Positions 13,460 to 21,828 of a DNA stretch of 42,398 nt are shown here, piece after piece. The notes under the pieces are model-generated. The model was not told where the DNA came from. It did not search any database and saw nothing but the letters and a program-made list of their open reading frames with translations. This DNA comes from Hymenobacter psychrophilus. GTDB taxonomy: Bacteria > Bacteroidota > Bacteroidia > Cytophagales > Hymenobacteraceae. Every line of letters begins with the position of its first letter. Within the stretch, counting starts at the first letter, position 1. A program made the translations under genes and the position numbers. Where the stretch lies: assembly GCF_900107135.1 (NCBI RefSeq), contig NZ_FNOV01000015.1, forward strand, positions 26,431-68,828. The letters run 5' to 3'.

Positions 13460-15985
13460 TTAAAACCGTATGCTCAACCCGCCGCCGCCGCCGAAGCGGT
13501 TGTCGTAGCTGCCCACGAGCGAGAAATTGCGCGAAAGCAAGTATTCCAGCCCGGTGCTCCAGACCACTTCCTTGCTGAAGCTGCGGTTGTTTTCGAGCTT
13601 GTTCACCCAGCCGAAATCGGCTTGAAACTCATAGTAGCCGAACGCGGCCAGCCGGGGAAAAATCATGATTTCGCGGCCCAGGCTCAGGCGCGGGCGTAGC
13701 TTGTTGTCGATGCGGGCATCGAGGTTGAACATGTAGGGCGTAAAGAAGCGCAGGCCGGCGACGGCCGTGGTGGAGGTTTCGTTCGTCATGCGGCCGGGGC
13801 CCTGCTCGGTGGGCGCGGGCGCAGCCCGGCGGCGGGAGTTTTCCACGTTCACGCCCCCAAACACGCGCAGGTAGTCGTAGAGGTACCGCTCGTAGGTAGC
13901 CTCGGTTTCCCAGTTGCGGTTCCAGCCGTATTCCACGCTCAGGTTGAACTGGTTGCGCAGGTTGGACGACGTCAGGTTCAGGCTGCTCATCTGGGAGGCT
14001 ACATCGAGGCGGCCCCAGTTGTAGTAGTGGTTGGTTTCGGCCAGCAGGTTGCTCAGCGGCGCGCCCTTCAGGCGCGGGTCGCGGGGCGTGTCGTAGCTGG
14101 CAATGCGGGCCATGCCGCCCATCATGTGGTAGAGGATGTGGCAGTGCAAAAACCAGTCGCCCGGCTCGGTGCCCAGCACCTCAATCGTCACCTGCTGCAT
14201 GGGCGGCACATTTACGGTGTGCTTGAGGGGCGAGTAGTCGCCGTTTTCGTTGACGACGCGAAAAAAGTGCCCGTGCAGGTGCATGGGGTGGTGCATCATC
14301 GTCAGGTTGTTGTAGGTGATGCGCGTAAGCTGGTTGCTGCGAATCGGGATTTTATCGGCCGACGACAGGGGCACGCCGTTCATGCTCCAGATGTAGCGCT
14401 GCATGTTGCCGGTGAGGTTGAGCAGAATTTCGCGCGCCGGCACCGTGTCGGCGTAAGCCGTTTTCTGGGGCGCGCGCAGGTAATCGTAGTTGTACTCGGC
14501 AAACATATCCATGCCGCCCATGTCCATACCGGCCATCGACTTGTCGGCCCCCATATCCATGCCGCCGGCCTTCTTCTGGCCGCCCATATTCATACCGGCC
14601 ATGGGCTTGTTGGCAGCCGTTTTCATGCCCTTCATGGGCATCTGGTGCCCGGCGTGGGCCGTGTCGGCAGGCATGTTCATGCCCGCCGTTTTCTTCTTAT
14701 CCTTCATCGGCATTCCGGCCATGTCGGGCTTGGGCTGGGCGGGCTGCTTGCTCATCTTGCTGCCATCCATGTCCATGCCGGCCATGGGCTTGTCGGCGCC
14801 CATCTGGTGGCCGCCCATCTTCATGCCGCCCATCTGGCCGTCCTGGCTTTTCTTGTCCATCTGCATGCCCCAGTTTTCTTTCATCTGTTGGGGGTCGACG
14901 TGGTGGGGGCGGAACTTGAGGGCGGGGGCGCCCATGCGCATCTTCATCTGAGCCATCTGCTGCATGAGCCCAATTTTGTCGGGCCGGGGCAGCACCTGCG
15001 CCGCCAGCACTGGGCCGGTACCCAAGTAAGCCGAGGTGGTGCCGGAGCCGTCCTGGGCCATGGCCCGCAGCTCCAGCTGACCGTTGGCGGGTACCGTCAC
15101 CAGAAAATCGTAGGTTTCGGCCACCGCAATAAAGGTTTTGTTGCGGGCTACCGGCACCACGTCCTGGCCGTCGGCAGCCACCAGCAGCGGGGCATCACCC
15201 CCAAACGTCATCCAGAACTGCGTCGAGGCCGCCCCGTTGATAATGCGCAACCGGACCCGCTCGCCGGGCCTAAACTCGGGGTACTGCTGCACCGGCTGGC
15301 CGTTCACCAGAAAGGCGTCGTAGTAAATGTCGGCAATGTCGAAGCCTTCCATGCGCTGCTTCCAGAAGTTGAGCTGCGCCCCGAAGGCCCCACGGGCCAC
15401 CACGCGGTTGAGCGGTGTGGCCGTGCCCTTGCGGATATTGTACCACTCGGTGCCCCGCTTGAGAAAGCGCAGCACGTTCTGGGGCTTCTGGTTGGTCCAG
15501 TCCGAGAGCACCAGCACCAGGTCTTTGTCATAGGTCAGACGCTCCTGCTTAGGCTCAATCACGATAGAGCCGTACACGCCGCTCTGCTCCTGCAGCATGG
15601 TGTGCGAGTGGTACCAGTAGGTGCCGGACTGCCGGAGCGCAAACTCGTATTTCTGCGTCTGGCCCGGCTCGATGGGGGGCGTGTTCAGGTAAGGCACGCC
15701 GTCGTAGAAGTTGGGCAGCAGCAGCCCGTGCCAGTGCACCGACGTTTCCACGTCCATCTCGTTTTTCACGTAAATCACGGCGTAGCCGCCCTCTTTAAAC
15801 CGGATGGTGGGGCCGGGAATGCCCCCGTTCACGGTCATGCCCATCACGGTTTTGCCCGCCTTATTCACCGGCTCCTGGCGCAGCGTCAGGTTATATACGG
15901 TCGTGTCCGTCTGGGCCCGGGCGGGCGGGCCGGCCAGCAGCAGCGTCAGGAGCAGGGAAAGGGAGAGTAAGAAGTTAAATCGCAT
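13460..15985 (-). CDS. Multicopper oxidase fused to a CopB-like barrel, with Met-rich insert
   Basis: This 841-residue protein starts with a Sec signal (to about residue 24). The oxidase part has all four copper motifs: SVHWHGLLLP (about 83), TYWYHSHTML (about 122), HHPMHLHGHFF (about 562) and FLHCHILYHMMGGM (about 608). Between the second and third domains (about 350-500) lies a long Met/His-rich insert made of repeated MAGMDMGG-type units, typical of copper-binding CopA/CueO-like inserts. The last 200 residues, from about FNLSVEYGWNRNWETEATYE, have alternating aromatic/hydrophobic strands ending in GGGGGLSIRF, like the outer-membrane CopB family, and would anchor the oxidase to the outer membrane. 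It probably oxidises Cu(I) in the periplasm. A paralogue is at 16422. Confidence 0.9.
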   Translation of the reverse strand: MRFNFLLSLSLLLTLLLAGPPARAQTDTTVYNLTLRQEPVNKAGKTVMGMTVNGGIPGPTIRFKEGGYAVIYVKNEMDVETSVHWHGLLLPNFYDGVPYLNTPPIEPGQTQKYEFALRQSGTYWYHSHTMLQEQSGVYGSIVIEPKQERLTYDKDLVLVLSDWTNQKPQNVLRFLKRGTEWYNIRKGTATPLNRVVARGAFGAQLNFWKQRMEGFDIADIYYDAFLVNGQPVQQYPEFRPGERVRLRIINGAASTQFWMTFGGDAPLLVAADGQDVVPVARNKTFIAVAETYDFLVTVPANGQLELRAMAQDGSGTTSAYLGTGPVLAAQVLPRPDKIGLMQQMAQMKMRMGAPALKFRPHHVDPQQMKENWGMQMDKKSQDGQMGGMKMGGHQMGADKPMAGMDMDGSKMSKQPAQPKPDMAGMPMKDKKKTAGMNMPADTAHAGHQMPMKGMKTAANKPMAGMNMGGQKKAGGMDMGADKSMAGMDMGGMDMFAEYNYDYLRAPQKTAYADTVPAREILLNLTGNMQRYIWSMNGVPLSSADKIPIRSNQLTRITYNNLTMMHHPMHLHGHFFRVVNENGDYSPLKHTVNVPPMQQVTIEVLGTEPGDWFLHCHILYHMMGGMARIASYDTPRDPRLKGAPLSNLLAETNHYYNWGRLDVASQMSSLNLTSSNLRNQFNLSVEYGWNRNWETEATYERYLYDYLRVFGGVNVENSRRRAAPAPTEQGPGRMTNETSTTAVAGLRFFTPYMFNLDARIDNKLRPRLSLGREIMIFPRLAAFGYYEFQADFGWVNKLENNRSFSKEVVWSTGLEYLLSRNFSLVGSYDNRFGGGGGLSIRF

Positions 15986-16035
15986 ATCGGAGTCGTTGAA
16001 GGGCCGCCGGGGAAGGGCCCGCTGATGTAGCTTGT

Positions 16036-16134
16036 TTATTTGCGCGGCTCGGTGGTCGTGCCCTGATTGGCCGAACAGGCTGCCAGCAACAGCGTCAGCC
16101 CCGCCGCAAGCGCGGGTTGTAGTAGCATAAACAT
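16036..16134 (-). CDS. Tiny lipoprotein (32 aa) between the two multicopper oxidases
   Basis: From ATG 16132-16134 the frame gives 32 codons. A signal of Leu/Ala residues ends in LLLAACSANQG, a perfect lipobox with Cys at about residue 20, followed by a short polar tail ending in EPRK and TAA at 16036. An ATG at 16128 would give two residues fewer. It is too short for usual gene finders. A candidate operator lies 70 bp upstream and the multicopper oxidase start is 50 bp downstream, so it is probably the first gene of that unit. Similar very small lipoproteins often accompany efflux or metal genes; the function is unknown. Confidence 0.6.
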   Translation of the reverse strand: MFMLLQPALAAGLTLLLAACSANQGTTTEPRK

Positions 16135-16203
16135 TCGGGTTAGATGGCCTGCAACGGGCCGGACCACTATTCTTGGTTTACGGTGCTATTTACGCCTTGG
16201 TTA

Positions 16204-16229
16204 AACACAATTGCCGCGCTGGCTTGCAT
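16204..16229 (-). promoter_or_regulatory. Candidate copper-regulon operator, copy 2
   Basis: On the minus strand ATGCAAGC begins a 26-bp motif with CAATT near the end and TGTT in place of the final TGCA, preceded by AATT. The first 8 bases and the CAAT position match copies at 20723 and 36659. It lies 70 bp before the small lipoprotein and multicopper oxidase genes. Confidence 0.5.
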
Positions 16230-16421
16230 AATTAGGGGCAGGATGCACCTTCTACCGCCACCTTGCACTTTTTGCGCCTGCGACTTGGCACGTCCCGGAC
16301 CAAGTCGCCCCCGAAGAATGCCCGATGACATTTGCGCTCCTGAAAGATGCACCAATCGTTTCTTCAAAAAGAAAATGGGAAGCCCAACAACCAAACCCCG
16401 AACACCGCCTGGAAAACGCCG

Positions 16422-18803
16422 CTAATAGTGAAACGTTAGGCCGGCGCCCCAGCCGTACTGGTTGTCGTAGTTAGTGCTCAGCGAGGCGTATTTGCTGACC
16501 ATGTAGCGGAAGCCAATGTTAAACTCCTTGTCGGTGTTGCCGCTGATGTCCATGAACACGTTGTTGCTCAAGGGAAGGTCGCGGCGCTCCAAGCGCAGGC
16601 GCAGCTGGCCAGTCAGGTCCGTGCGCAGTTCGGCGCGCACCAGCAGGGGCAGCAGGTAGTAGGCACCAAACTCGGCCTGCCGGCGGAAGTTGCGGTTGTT
16701 TTCCGAGGTGCGGCGGTTGCCGCCTTCGGCATCGGCGGCCGAGCGTAGGGTTTTGTTGTCGCGGAAGTCGTAGCCGATGAACACTGACAGGAACTGGCGA
16801 TTGTCGAGGTAGCGCAGCAGGTGGGTTTCGGTTTCGTAGTTGCCCTGGTAGTTCACGCGGCCCTCAAATTCCAGCGCGTTGCGGTTGTTGGACAGGTTGG
16901 CTTCCAGAAAAGCCCCTTGCGAGTGCACCGCCAGGTCCGCCCACGGGTAAACGGCATTGTCTTCCTTCTTAAGCACTTTATAGTCGGTTTTGCCATATTC
17001 GTTCTGCGGGCTGGCCTCGTAGCTGATGACGCGGGCCATACCGGCCATCATGTGGTAGAGGATGTGGCAGTGAAAAAACCAGTCCTGCTCTTCGTTGGCG
17101 TCGAACTCGATGGTCACGGTGCCCATGGACTGGATGTCGAAGGTGTGCTTCATGGGCGAATAAGCTCCCTGGGCGTTCACGAGCCGGAAAAAGTGCCCGT
17201 GCAGGTGCAGCGGGTGGCGCATCATGGTAGTATTGGTGAAGGTCATGCGCACGTTCTCGCCCTTGCGAATCGGAATCTTGTCGGCTTCGGACAGGGTCTT
17301 GTTATCGAACGACCAGACGTAGCGCAGCATGTTGCCGGTCAGAGTAAGCTTGATTTCGCGCCATTGCTGCGTGGAGTCCAGCGTTGTCGGGTTCAGCGCC
17401 CGCAGCTGGTTGTAGTTAAAGTCGCCGCCCATGCCACTCATGCTGCCCATGTCCTGCATGCTGCCCATGCTTTTGCCCGCTTTTTCCTGCATGTTCATCG
17501 GCCGGTTCTCGGGCGAGGGGGCCGTGCTGGCGGGAGCGGTGCCGTTTTGCATGTTCATGCCGCTCATATCGGTGCCTTTCATGTCAGAACTGCCTTTCAT
17601 ATTCATGCCTTCCATGCCACCCTGCTGCTTGGTCATGCCACCGCCACCCATGTCCATGCCGCTCATATTGCCCATGCTGCCCATCTCGCGCATCATCTGG
17701 AAGTAGTTGATGCGGGGCAGGCCGGGGGCTTTCATCGCCTCGCCGTCGCCGATGAAGGTGGAGGTGTAGCCCGTAATGTCGCTGGCGGTGGCCCGGAACT
17801 CGGCCGCGCCCATCGCGGGCACGGTCACCAGCAAGTCGTAGGTTTCGGCCGTGGCAATTTCCAGTTTATTGACCGGGAACGGCTCCACGTTGATGCCGTC
17901 GGCCGCCACCACCTGCATGGGCCCGCCGGCGTACTGCAGGAAAAAGTACGAAGAAGCGCTGCCGTTGATGACGCGCAGGCGCACCACCTCGCCGGGCTTG
18001 GTATCCTTGAAATAGCCCTTCTCCTGGCCGTTGGTCAGAAACTTGTTGTAGTAGATGTCAGTCAGGTCCATGGCCGGCATGCGCCCCCACTCCTGCTTCA
18101 CCTTGTCCTTGAAGTAGCCGGCGGCCAGCGCCTCGCCGTAGCTCTGGGTGGCGCCTTTCTGCACCGCGAACCACTCGCCCGTGCGCTTGAGGTAGCGCAG
18201 CACCTCCTTGGGGTTGTGGTCGGTCCAGTCGGAGAGCACCAGCACGTACTCCTTGAGCTGGTACTGAATCTGCCGGGGCTGAATGACAATGGACCCGTAC
18301 AGGCCGTTCTGCTCCTGCAGCATGGTGTGGGAGTGGTACCAGTAGGTGCCGCTCTGCCGCAGCGGAAACACGAACGTGTGCGTGCCGCCCGGCTCAACGG
18401 GGGCCGTGTTCAGGTAGGGCACGCCGTCGTATTCGTTGGGCAGCAGGATGCCGTGCCAGTGAATACTGGTTTCCACGTTCATTTGGTTATGCACCCGAAT
18501 GACGGCCGTGTCGCCCTCGTTAAAACGCAGCGTGGGGGCCGGAATCTGGCCGTTGATAGCAATGCCGACCCGGGTTTTGCCGGTGTAGTTCACCTGGCGC
18601 TCGTCCACGTACAAATCGTACTCCACGCGTTTGCCCGCGTAGTTCGCGCGGGGCTCCACCACGTGCCCCATCAATTCCTTGGCGGGCGGGACGGAAACCG
18701 TGCCGTTGGCGTCCTTGCGCTTGGGCATGGCCGAGTGCTGCGGGGTTTGCGCCCAAGCCTGCACGGCCAGCAGCAGCAGGGGAAATAGTATCGATAGTCT
18801 CAT
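16422..18803 (-). CDS. Multicopper oxidase fused to a CopB-like barrel, second copy
   Basis: This 793-residue protein is a paralogue of the oxidase at 13460. It starts with a signal peptide (cleavage near WAQ, about residue 19). Copper motifs are SIHWHGILLP (about 116), TYWYHSHTML (about 155), RHPLHLHGHFF (about 537) and FFHCHILYHMMAGM (about 583). The Met-rich insert (about 375-465; repeated MGSM, MSGM and MGG units) is shorter than in the paralogue. The C-terminal 190 residues form the CopB-like barrel ending in GWGAGLTFHY. It starts 6 bp after the stop of the DUF2231 gene, so both are one operon. It probably oxidises Cu(I) to Cu(II). Confidence 0.9.
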   Translation of the reverse strand: MRLSILFPLLLLAVQAWAQTPQHSAMPKRKDANGTVSVPPAKELMGHVVEPRANYAGKRVEYDLYVDERQVNYTGKTRVGIAINGQIPAPTLRFNEGDTAVIRVHNQMNVETSIHWHGILLPNEYDGVPYLNTAPVEPGGTHTFVFPLRQSGTYWYHSHTMLQEQNGLYGSIVIQPRQIQYQLKEYVLVLSDWTDHNPKEVLRYLKRTGEWFAVQKGATQSYGEALAAGYFKDKVKQEWGRMPAMDLTDIYYNKFLTNGQEKGYFKDTKPGEVVRLRVINGSASSYFFLQYAGGPMQVVAADGINVEPFPVNKLEIATAETYDLLVTVPAMGAAEFRATASDITGYTSTFIGDGEAMKAPGLPRINYFQMMREMGSMGNMSGMDMGGGGMTKQQGGMEGMNMKGSSDMKGTDMSGMNMQNGTAPASTAPSPENRPMNMQEKAGKSMGSMQDMGSMSGMGGDFNYNQLRALNPTTLDSTQQWREIKLTLTGNMLRYVWSFDNKTLSEADKIPIRKGENVRMTFTNTTMMRHPLHLHGHFFRLVNAQGAYSPMKHTFDIQSMGTVTIEFDANEEQDWFFHCHILYHMMAGMARVISYEASPQNEYGKTDYKVLKKEDNAVYPWADLAVHSQGAFLEANLSNNRNALEFEGRVNYQGNYETETHLLRYLDNRQFLSVFIGYDFRDNKTLRSAADAEGGNRRTSENNRNFRRQAEFGAYYLLPLLVRAELRTDLTGQLRLRLERRDLPLSNNVFMDISGNTDKEFNIGFRYMVSKYASLSTNYDNQYGWGAGLTFHY

Positions 18804-18809
18804 CAGTCG

Positions 18810-20057
18810 TTAGTTGTCCTTCTTGGATTGATTCAAGGCGGGGTTGTTGTCCTTGAAGCGGAACTTGTCCATTGGGCTGGGCATCGCCATGCCGGGCATA
18901 GCCTTGCTCTCACCCATGCCCGGCATGCCTTTCATGTCGGCGCCACCCTGCGTGTCCATGCCGGACGGGTCCTGCCCTTTTTTCATGCCCGGCATGTCGC
19001 TCATGTTATCCATTCCCGCCTTGTTCGCGGCCGGCTTTCGGGTGCGCGAGGGCTTTTTATCCATCTTCATGTTGGGCATATCCGCCATGTTGCCCATGCC
19101 CTCCATGCCCTCCATCGAAGCCGGGGCTTTAGTGGGCTTTTTGGCACCGGCCGGTGGCCGGTCCATACCGGGCATGTTATCCATGCCCTTCATGCCGGGC
19201 ATATCCGCCATTTGGTTCTTGCCGGCTGGGCGGCGCATGTCCATCCCTTCGGGGACGGATGACTGTTTTTTCGCGGCGGGCATGTTCATTCCGGGCATAT
19301 CCGGCATCGCTTCGGCTGGCGAGGAAGACTTGGCGGAACGGTCTGGCCGGGATTTCGGCATCGGCATGTCGCCCATAGTGCCGGAGGGAGTCGCGTTATT
19401 GCCTTCTTTGCGGGCTGAACCGCTCATATTCATGCCTTCCATGCCGGTTGCCTGGCCGCCTTCACGCGTTGGGGCGCCGTCGTGGCCACCGTCGTTGAGC
19501 CCGGGTTCCTGGCCGTGCCCCTGCTCGGTTTGCCCTGCTGCTTCGTCGTGCGCGCCGGCTGCGGGGGCGTTCATGTCCTCTATTTCCCCACTGCCGCCGT
19601 GGCCATGGCTTTTGTCGAGCAGGTTGCCCTTGGGGCCCACGCCCTCCACATACACCAGCTGCGCGCCCCGGTGCCCGGCCACCGACAGCGTACCCGCCGC
19701 CGCCACCGCCGCCACCAGCACCAACACCTCGTAGGCCCGGCGCTGCACCTTAAAGTAAAACCCGATGCTGGCCAGCAGCAGCGTGATGCCCGAGAGCCAG
19801 GTGGTATAGCTCGCAAACTGCTCATGCTCCGCGAAAACGGCCGCGGCTTTGGGCGGCAAGCCCATGGGCAAAGCGTGGAACACGGTGCTGGCGGCCACCG
19901 CCCCGGCAAAGCCGCCGGCCATCACTGCCAGTGTTATCCAGCGCACCGCGGGCCATTCGCGGTACACCAATAGCCCCTGCAGCGCGGCGGCCAGCAGTAT
20001 TAGAACGATGGGCAGGTGCACCACCAGGGGGTGCAGGTTGGGAAAACCTTCAAACAT
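18810..20057 (-). CDS. DUF2231 membrane protein with a long Met/His-rich tail
   Basis: The start is set at ATG 20055-20057 (MFEGFPNLHPLVVHLPIVL), the normal beginning of DUF2231 proteins; the longer frame adds 27 non-typical residues. The first 150 residues have four membrane segments and the HPLVVHLPI motif (residues 9-17). The remaining 260 residues are a low-complexity tail with many MPGM, MAGM and DMPGMKGMD-like units separated by Lys/Ala-rich linkers, which would bind copper in the periplasm. DUF2231 proteins are cytochrome b561-like membrane proteins, often of unknown redox role. It precedes the second multicopper oxidase by 6 bp. A candidate operator is 243 bp upstream. Confidence 0.82.
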   Translation of the reverse strand: MFEGFPNLHPLVVHLPIVLILLAAALQGLLVYREWPAVRWITLAVMAGGFAGAVAASTVFHALPMGLPPKAAAVFAEHEQFASYTTWLSGITLLLASIGFYFKVQRRAYEVLVLVAAVAAAGTLSVAGHRGAQLVYVEGVGPKGNLLDKSHGHGGSGEIEDMNAPAAGAHDEAAGQTEQGHGQEPGLNDGGHDGAPTREGGQATGMEGMNMSGSARKEGNNATPSGTMGDMPMPKSRPDRSAKSSSPAEAMPDMPGMNMPAAKKQSSVPEGMDMRRPAGKNQMADMPGMKGMDNMPGMDRPPAGAKKPTKAPASMEGMEGMGNMADMPNMKMDKKPSRTRKPAANKAGMDNMSDMPGMKKGQDPSGMDTQGGADMKGMPGMGESKAMPGMAMPSPMDKFRFKDNNPALNQSKKDN

Positions 20058-20299
20058 ACGCGCGTGCTGAACAGGAATAAACGAAACCGAAAAAAGGGCG
20101 GAGCCGCTGCCAAAAACCTGGCCGTTCGCCGTTCTCAATCGAGTATTTGGTGGAAGCCCACCCGCCTTGAGAGCCCCGCCAGCGCCACCAATTCGTGACC
20201 TAACGCCGCCGCTGAACCAGCGCGAGTTCGCCCCCGGTCAGTTGGAAGGAGCGGCCGCTCCACCGGGTCTGTTTACGCCATCCGACGGGGGTAATGTTA

Positions 20300-20326
20300 G
20301 CTGCGATTACGGTTGGAGTGCTACAT
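20300..20326 (-). promoter_or_regulatory. Candidate copper-regulon operator, copy 3
   Basis: On the minus strand the motif starts ATGTA after AATT and has AATCG at the same place as in copy 5 (25573). The last five bases are GCAGC instead of GTGCA, so it is a diverged copy. It lies about 240 bp upstream of the DUF2231-oxidase operon, in a gap with no gene (20058-20430). Confidence 0.4.
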
Positions 20327-20375
20327 AATTCCATGTGATTGGGGCAACAGACCACGTTTTAACCGGCAGCGGGGC

Positions 20376-20405
20376 AAAACAAAACCGCCCGGCAGGGCCG
20401 GGCGG
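20376..20405 (-). terminator. Intrinsic terminator of the HMA chaperone gene
   Basis: CCGCCCGGC (20385-20393) and GCCGGGCGG (20397-20405) form a 9-bp stem with a 3-nt loop, followed on the minus strand by TTTTGTTTTG. It lies 25 bp after the chaperone stop. Confidence 0.9.
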
Positions 20406-20430
20406 CGGATGTCACAGTGCGCGTTGCGAA

Positions 20431-20640
20431 TTAAGCAGCCTGAATTTTAAATCCCGCATCCTCAACAGCCTGCATCACCTGCTCGGCCGTGAGCTGGTCA
20501 GAAGTCACGGTGAGCAGCTTGTCGGGGTTGGCCGTGTCCACCTGCCAGTTGCCGGCCCCGGCTTGTTGGTTGAGGGTGGGCGTCACGGCTTTGATGCAGC
20601 CGCCGCAATTAATATTGGTTTTAAACTGAAGGGTTTTCAT
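20431..20640 (-). CDS. HMA-domain copper chaperone
   Basis: This 69-residue protein is a single heavy-metal-associated domain. INCGGC (residues 10-15) supplies the two Cys ligands of a ferredoxin-like fold. The terminal helix is EQVMQAVEDAGFKI. It would carry Cu(I) in the cytoplasm to the P-type ATPase. Length and layout are normal for CopZ-like chaperones. It has its own operator-like site (copy 4, 83 bp upstream) and terminator, so it is monocistronic. Confidence 0.92.
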   Translation of the reverse strand: MKTLQFKTNINCGGCIKAVTPTLNQQAGAGNWQVDTANPDKLLTVTSDQLTAEQVMQAVEDAGFKIQAA

Positions 20641-20722
20641 GAGAGCAGAATTTAGGGTAAGCCGAGCGGGTCGGTTTCAAATAAGTAACGCTGAAAGGTA
20701 GCGGCTGGTGCGCCGCGAGGGG

Positions 20723-20748
20723 TACAGGATTGCGCCGGCAGCTTACAT
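20723..20748 (-). promoter_or_regulatory. Candidate copper-regulon operator, copy 4
   Basis: The minus-strand motif begins ATGTAAGC, has CAATC near the end and ends in TGTA. It matches copies 2 and 6 in length (26 bp) and in AAGC and CAAT positions. It lies 83 bp upstream of the HMA chaperone. Confidence 0.5.
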
Positions 20749-20767
20749 GATTTGTAGGCCTGTGCCC

Positions 20768-20893
20768 TCAGTGATGCCCGAGCCCATCGCCCAGCAGGTG
20801 CACGATGACAAATACGGCCACCGCCCCCAGCCAACCCACCGAAAAGGCGATGTGGGCCGTGAGCATCAGTTTGCGCAAAGAAGGTGTCAGCAT
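20768..20893 (-). CDS. Short membrane ORF, possibly a truncated DUF2269-like protein
   Basis: The frame from ATG 20891-20893 encodes 41 residues: a basic N-terminus (MLTPSLRKLMLTAHIAFS) then VGWLGAVAVFVIVHLLGDGL and a stop. It resembles only the first transmembrane helix of DUF2269-type integral membrane proteins, which start R-K-x-x-L-T-x-H-x-x-F-S-V-G-W-L-G-A-V. The remaining three helices are missing, so it may be a remnant; it could also be a genuine one-helix protein. Confidence 0.4.
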   Translation of the reverse strand: MLTPSLRKLMLTAHIAFSVGWLGAVAVFVIVHLLGDGLGHH

Positions 20894-21030
20894 CCTGAAG
20901 GGTTGATAAGTAATATAAGAGCCCATCCGCATAAGCCGTCATTTCTTTCTGATGCGGGTAGCTGATGCCCCTGGCCTCCAAGTGCGGAAGCAGGTACAAA
21001 ATTTAGAAAAAGCGAAAGAAATTATCGGTG

Positions 21031-21063
21031 AAAAAAGCCCCCCGGCCTTTGGGGTGGGGGGCT
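21031..21063 (-). terminator. Intrinsic terminator of the methyltransferase gene
   Basis: AGCCCCCC and GGGGGGCT form a long stem, and on the minus strand six T residues follow. It starts 10 bp after the methyltransferase stop. Confidence 0.9.
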
Positions 21064-21072
21064 CACGAAGCG

Positions 21073-21774
21073 TTAGCGGCAGGCAATGACCACGTGGCCC
21101 CACCAGTTAAGATAGCCGTAAAGGCCGGGGAATCGGGTGAAGCGGCGCGTAGTAAAGCCCGCCTGCTCCAACGCGGCTTCCAGCTCGGCGCGGGTGTAGA
21201 GGTTGGCATTCCACCACCGCCGAATGAGCCAGTCCATCCAGATGGACTGGCGGCTGATGAAGAGCACGAACGTGCCATCCGGCGCCAGCCTTTGACGCAA
21301 ACCGGCCAGGGCCTCCGCCAGGCGGGCTTTTGGCAGATACTCCAGCATGGCCGCCGACACGATGAGGTCGAAATCGTGCCAATCAGCGGGAAGCTTATCG
21401 AGGGCCAGCACGTCGGCGGCCACAATTTCCAAATTGGGAACGGGGTGTTGCGCCAGGGCTGCCCAGAACCGACTGAGCATCCGCGGGGTCAGGTCGAAAG
21501 CGGCAAAGTGAGCCGGCAGCAGGTGGCGCGCGTTGAGGGCCGCGTGCAGCGCCAGGGTCGTGGCCCCGGTACCGCAGCCCGCGTCCAGCACCTTCAGGTG
21601 GAAACGCAGGAAATCCGCCTGCTCAAAAAACCGCTGCAGGCCCTGCGGATAGCGAAGCAGGTGAATAAACCCGTCGTAGAGCCGGTCGCGGGCGGAATAC
21701 AAGCGACGGGCTGACGGCAAATCACGCCCGGCAGGCGGCAGAGAGCTTGGCATATACTCGTCATTAGAAATCAA
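21073..21774 (-). CDS. Class I SAM-dependent methyltransferase
   Basis: This 233-residue protein has the class I methyltransferase signature VLDAGCGTGATTLAL (motif I, about 62-76), an acidic strand AFDLTPRML (about 92) and a post-motif DLIVSAAMLEYLP (about 140). A C-terminal region with LYTRAELEAALEQAGF (about 193-208) closes the fold. The substrate cannot be told from sequence; UbiE/small-molecule type is most likely. An ATG at 21753 (MPSSLPPAG) is an alternative start. It has its own terminator. Its relation to copper is unclear: it is a single gene between the chaperone and the Met-rich protein. Confidence 0.85.
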   Translation of the reverse strand: MISNDEYMPSSLPPAGRDLPSARRLYSARDRLYDGFIHLLRYPQGLQRFFEQADFLRFHLKVLDAGCGTGATTLALHAALNARHLLPAHFAAFDLTPRMLSRFWAALAQHPVPNLEIVAADVLALDKLPADWHDFDLIVSAAMLEYLPKARLAEALAGLRQRLAPDGTFVLFISRQSIWMDWLIRRWWNANLYTRAELEAALEQAGFTTRRFTRFPGLYGYLNWWGHVVIACR

Positions 21775-21828
21775 TTAGGGAGAGAAACGAATGAGTCAAA
21801 GCTTCCTCTGGCAGCTTGGCAGCGGGAA

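Noticed and set aside
14027..15970. 647-aa plus-strand frame opposite the multicopper oxidase, very rich in His
   Set aside because: It is the reverse complement of Met codons (ATG becomes CAT, His), so a His-rich open frame is expected. The oxidase motifs on the minus strand are decisive.
16167..16394. 75-aa minus-strand frame in the gap between the oxidases
   Set aside because: Composition and lack of a signal or domain suggest chance. The real short gene in the gap appears to be the lipoprotein at 16036-16134.
16821..18788. 655-aa plus-strand frame opposite the second oxidase
   Set aside because: Same artefact as at 14027.
14500..19570. Possible CRISPR-like array from regularly spaced repeats
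   Set aside because: The repeats are short, in frame, of variable spacing, and encode Met-rich peptides in genes; no identical 25-40-bp repeats with unique spacers.
18844..19734. 296-aa plus-strand Met-rich frame
   Set aside because: Mirror of the CAT/ATG repeats in the DUF2231 tail; no start context or domain. The minus-strand frame has a proper DUF2231 N-terminus.
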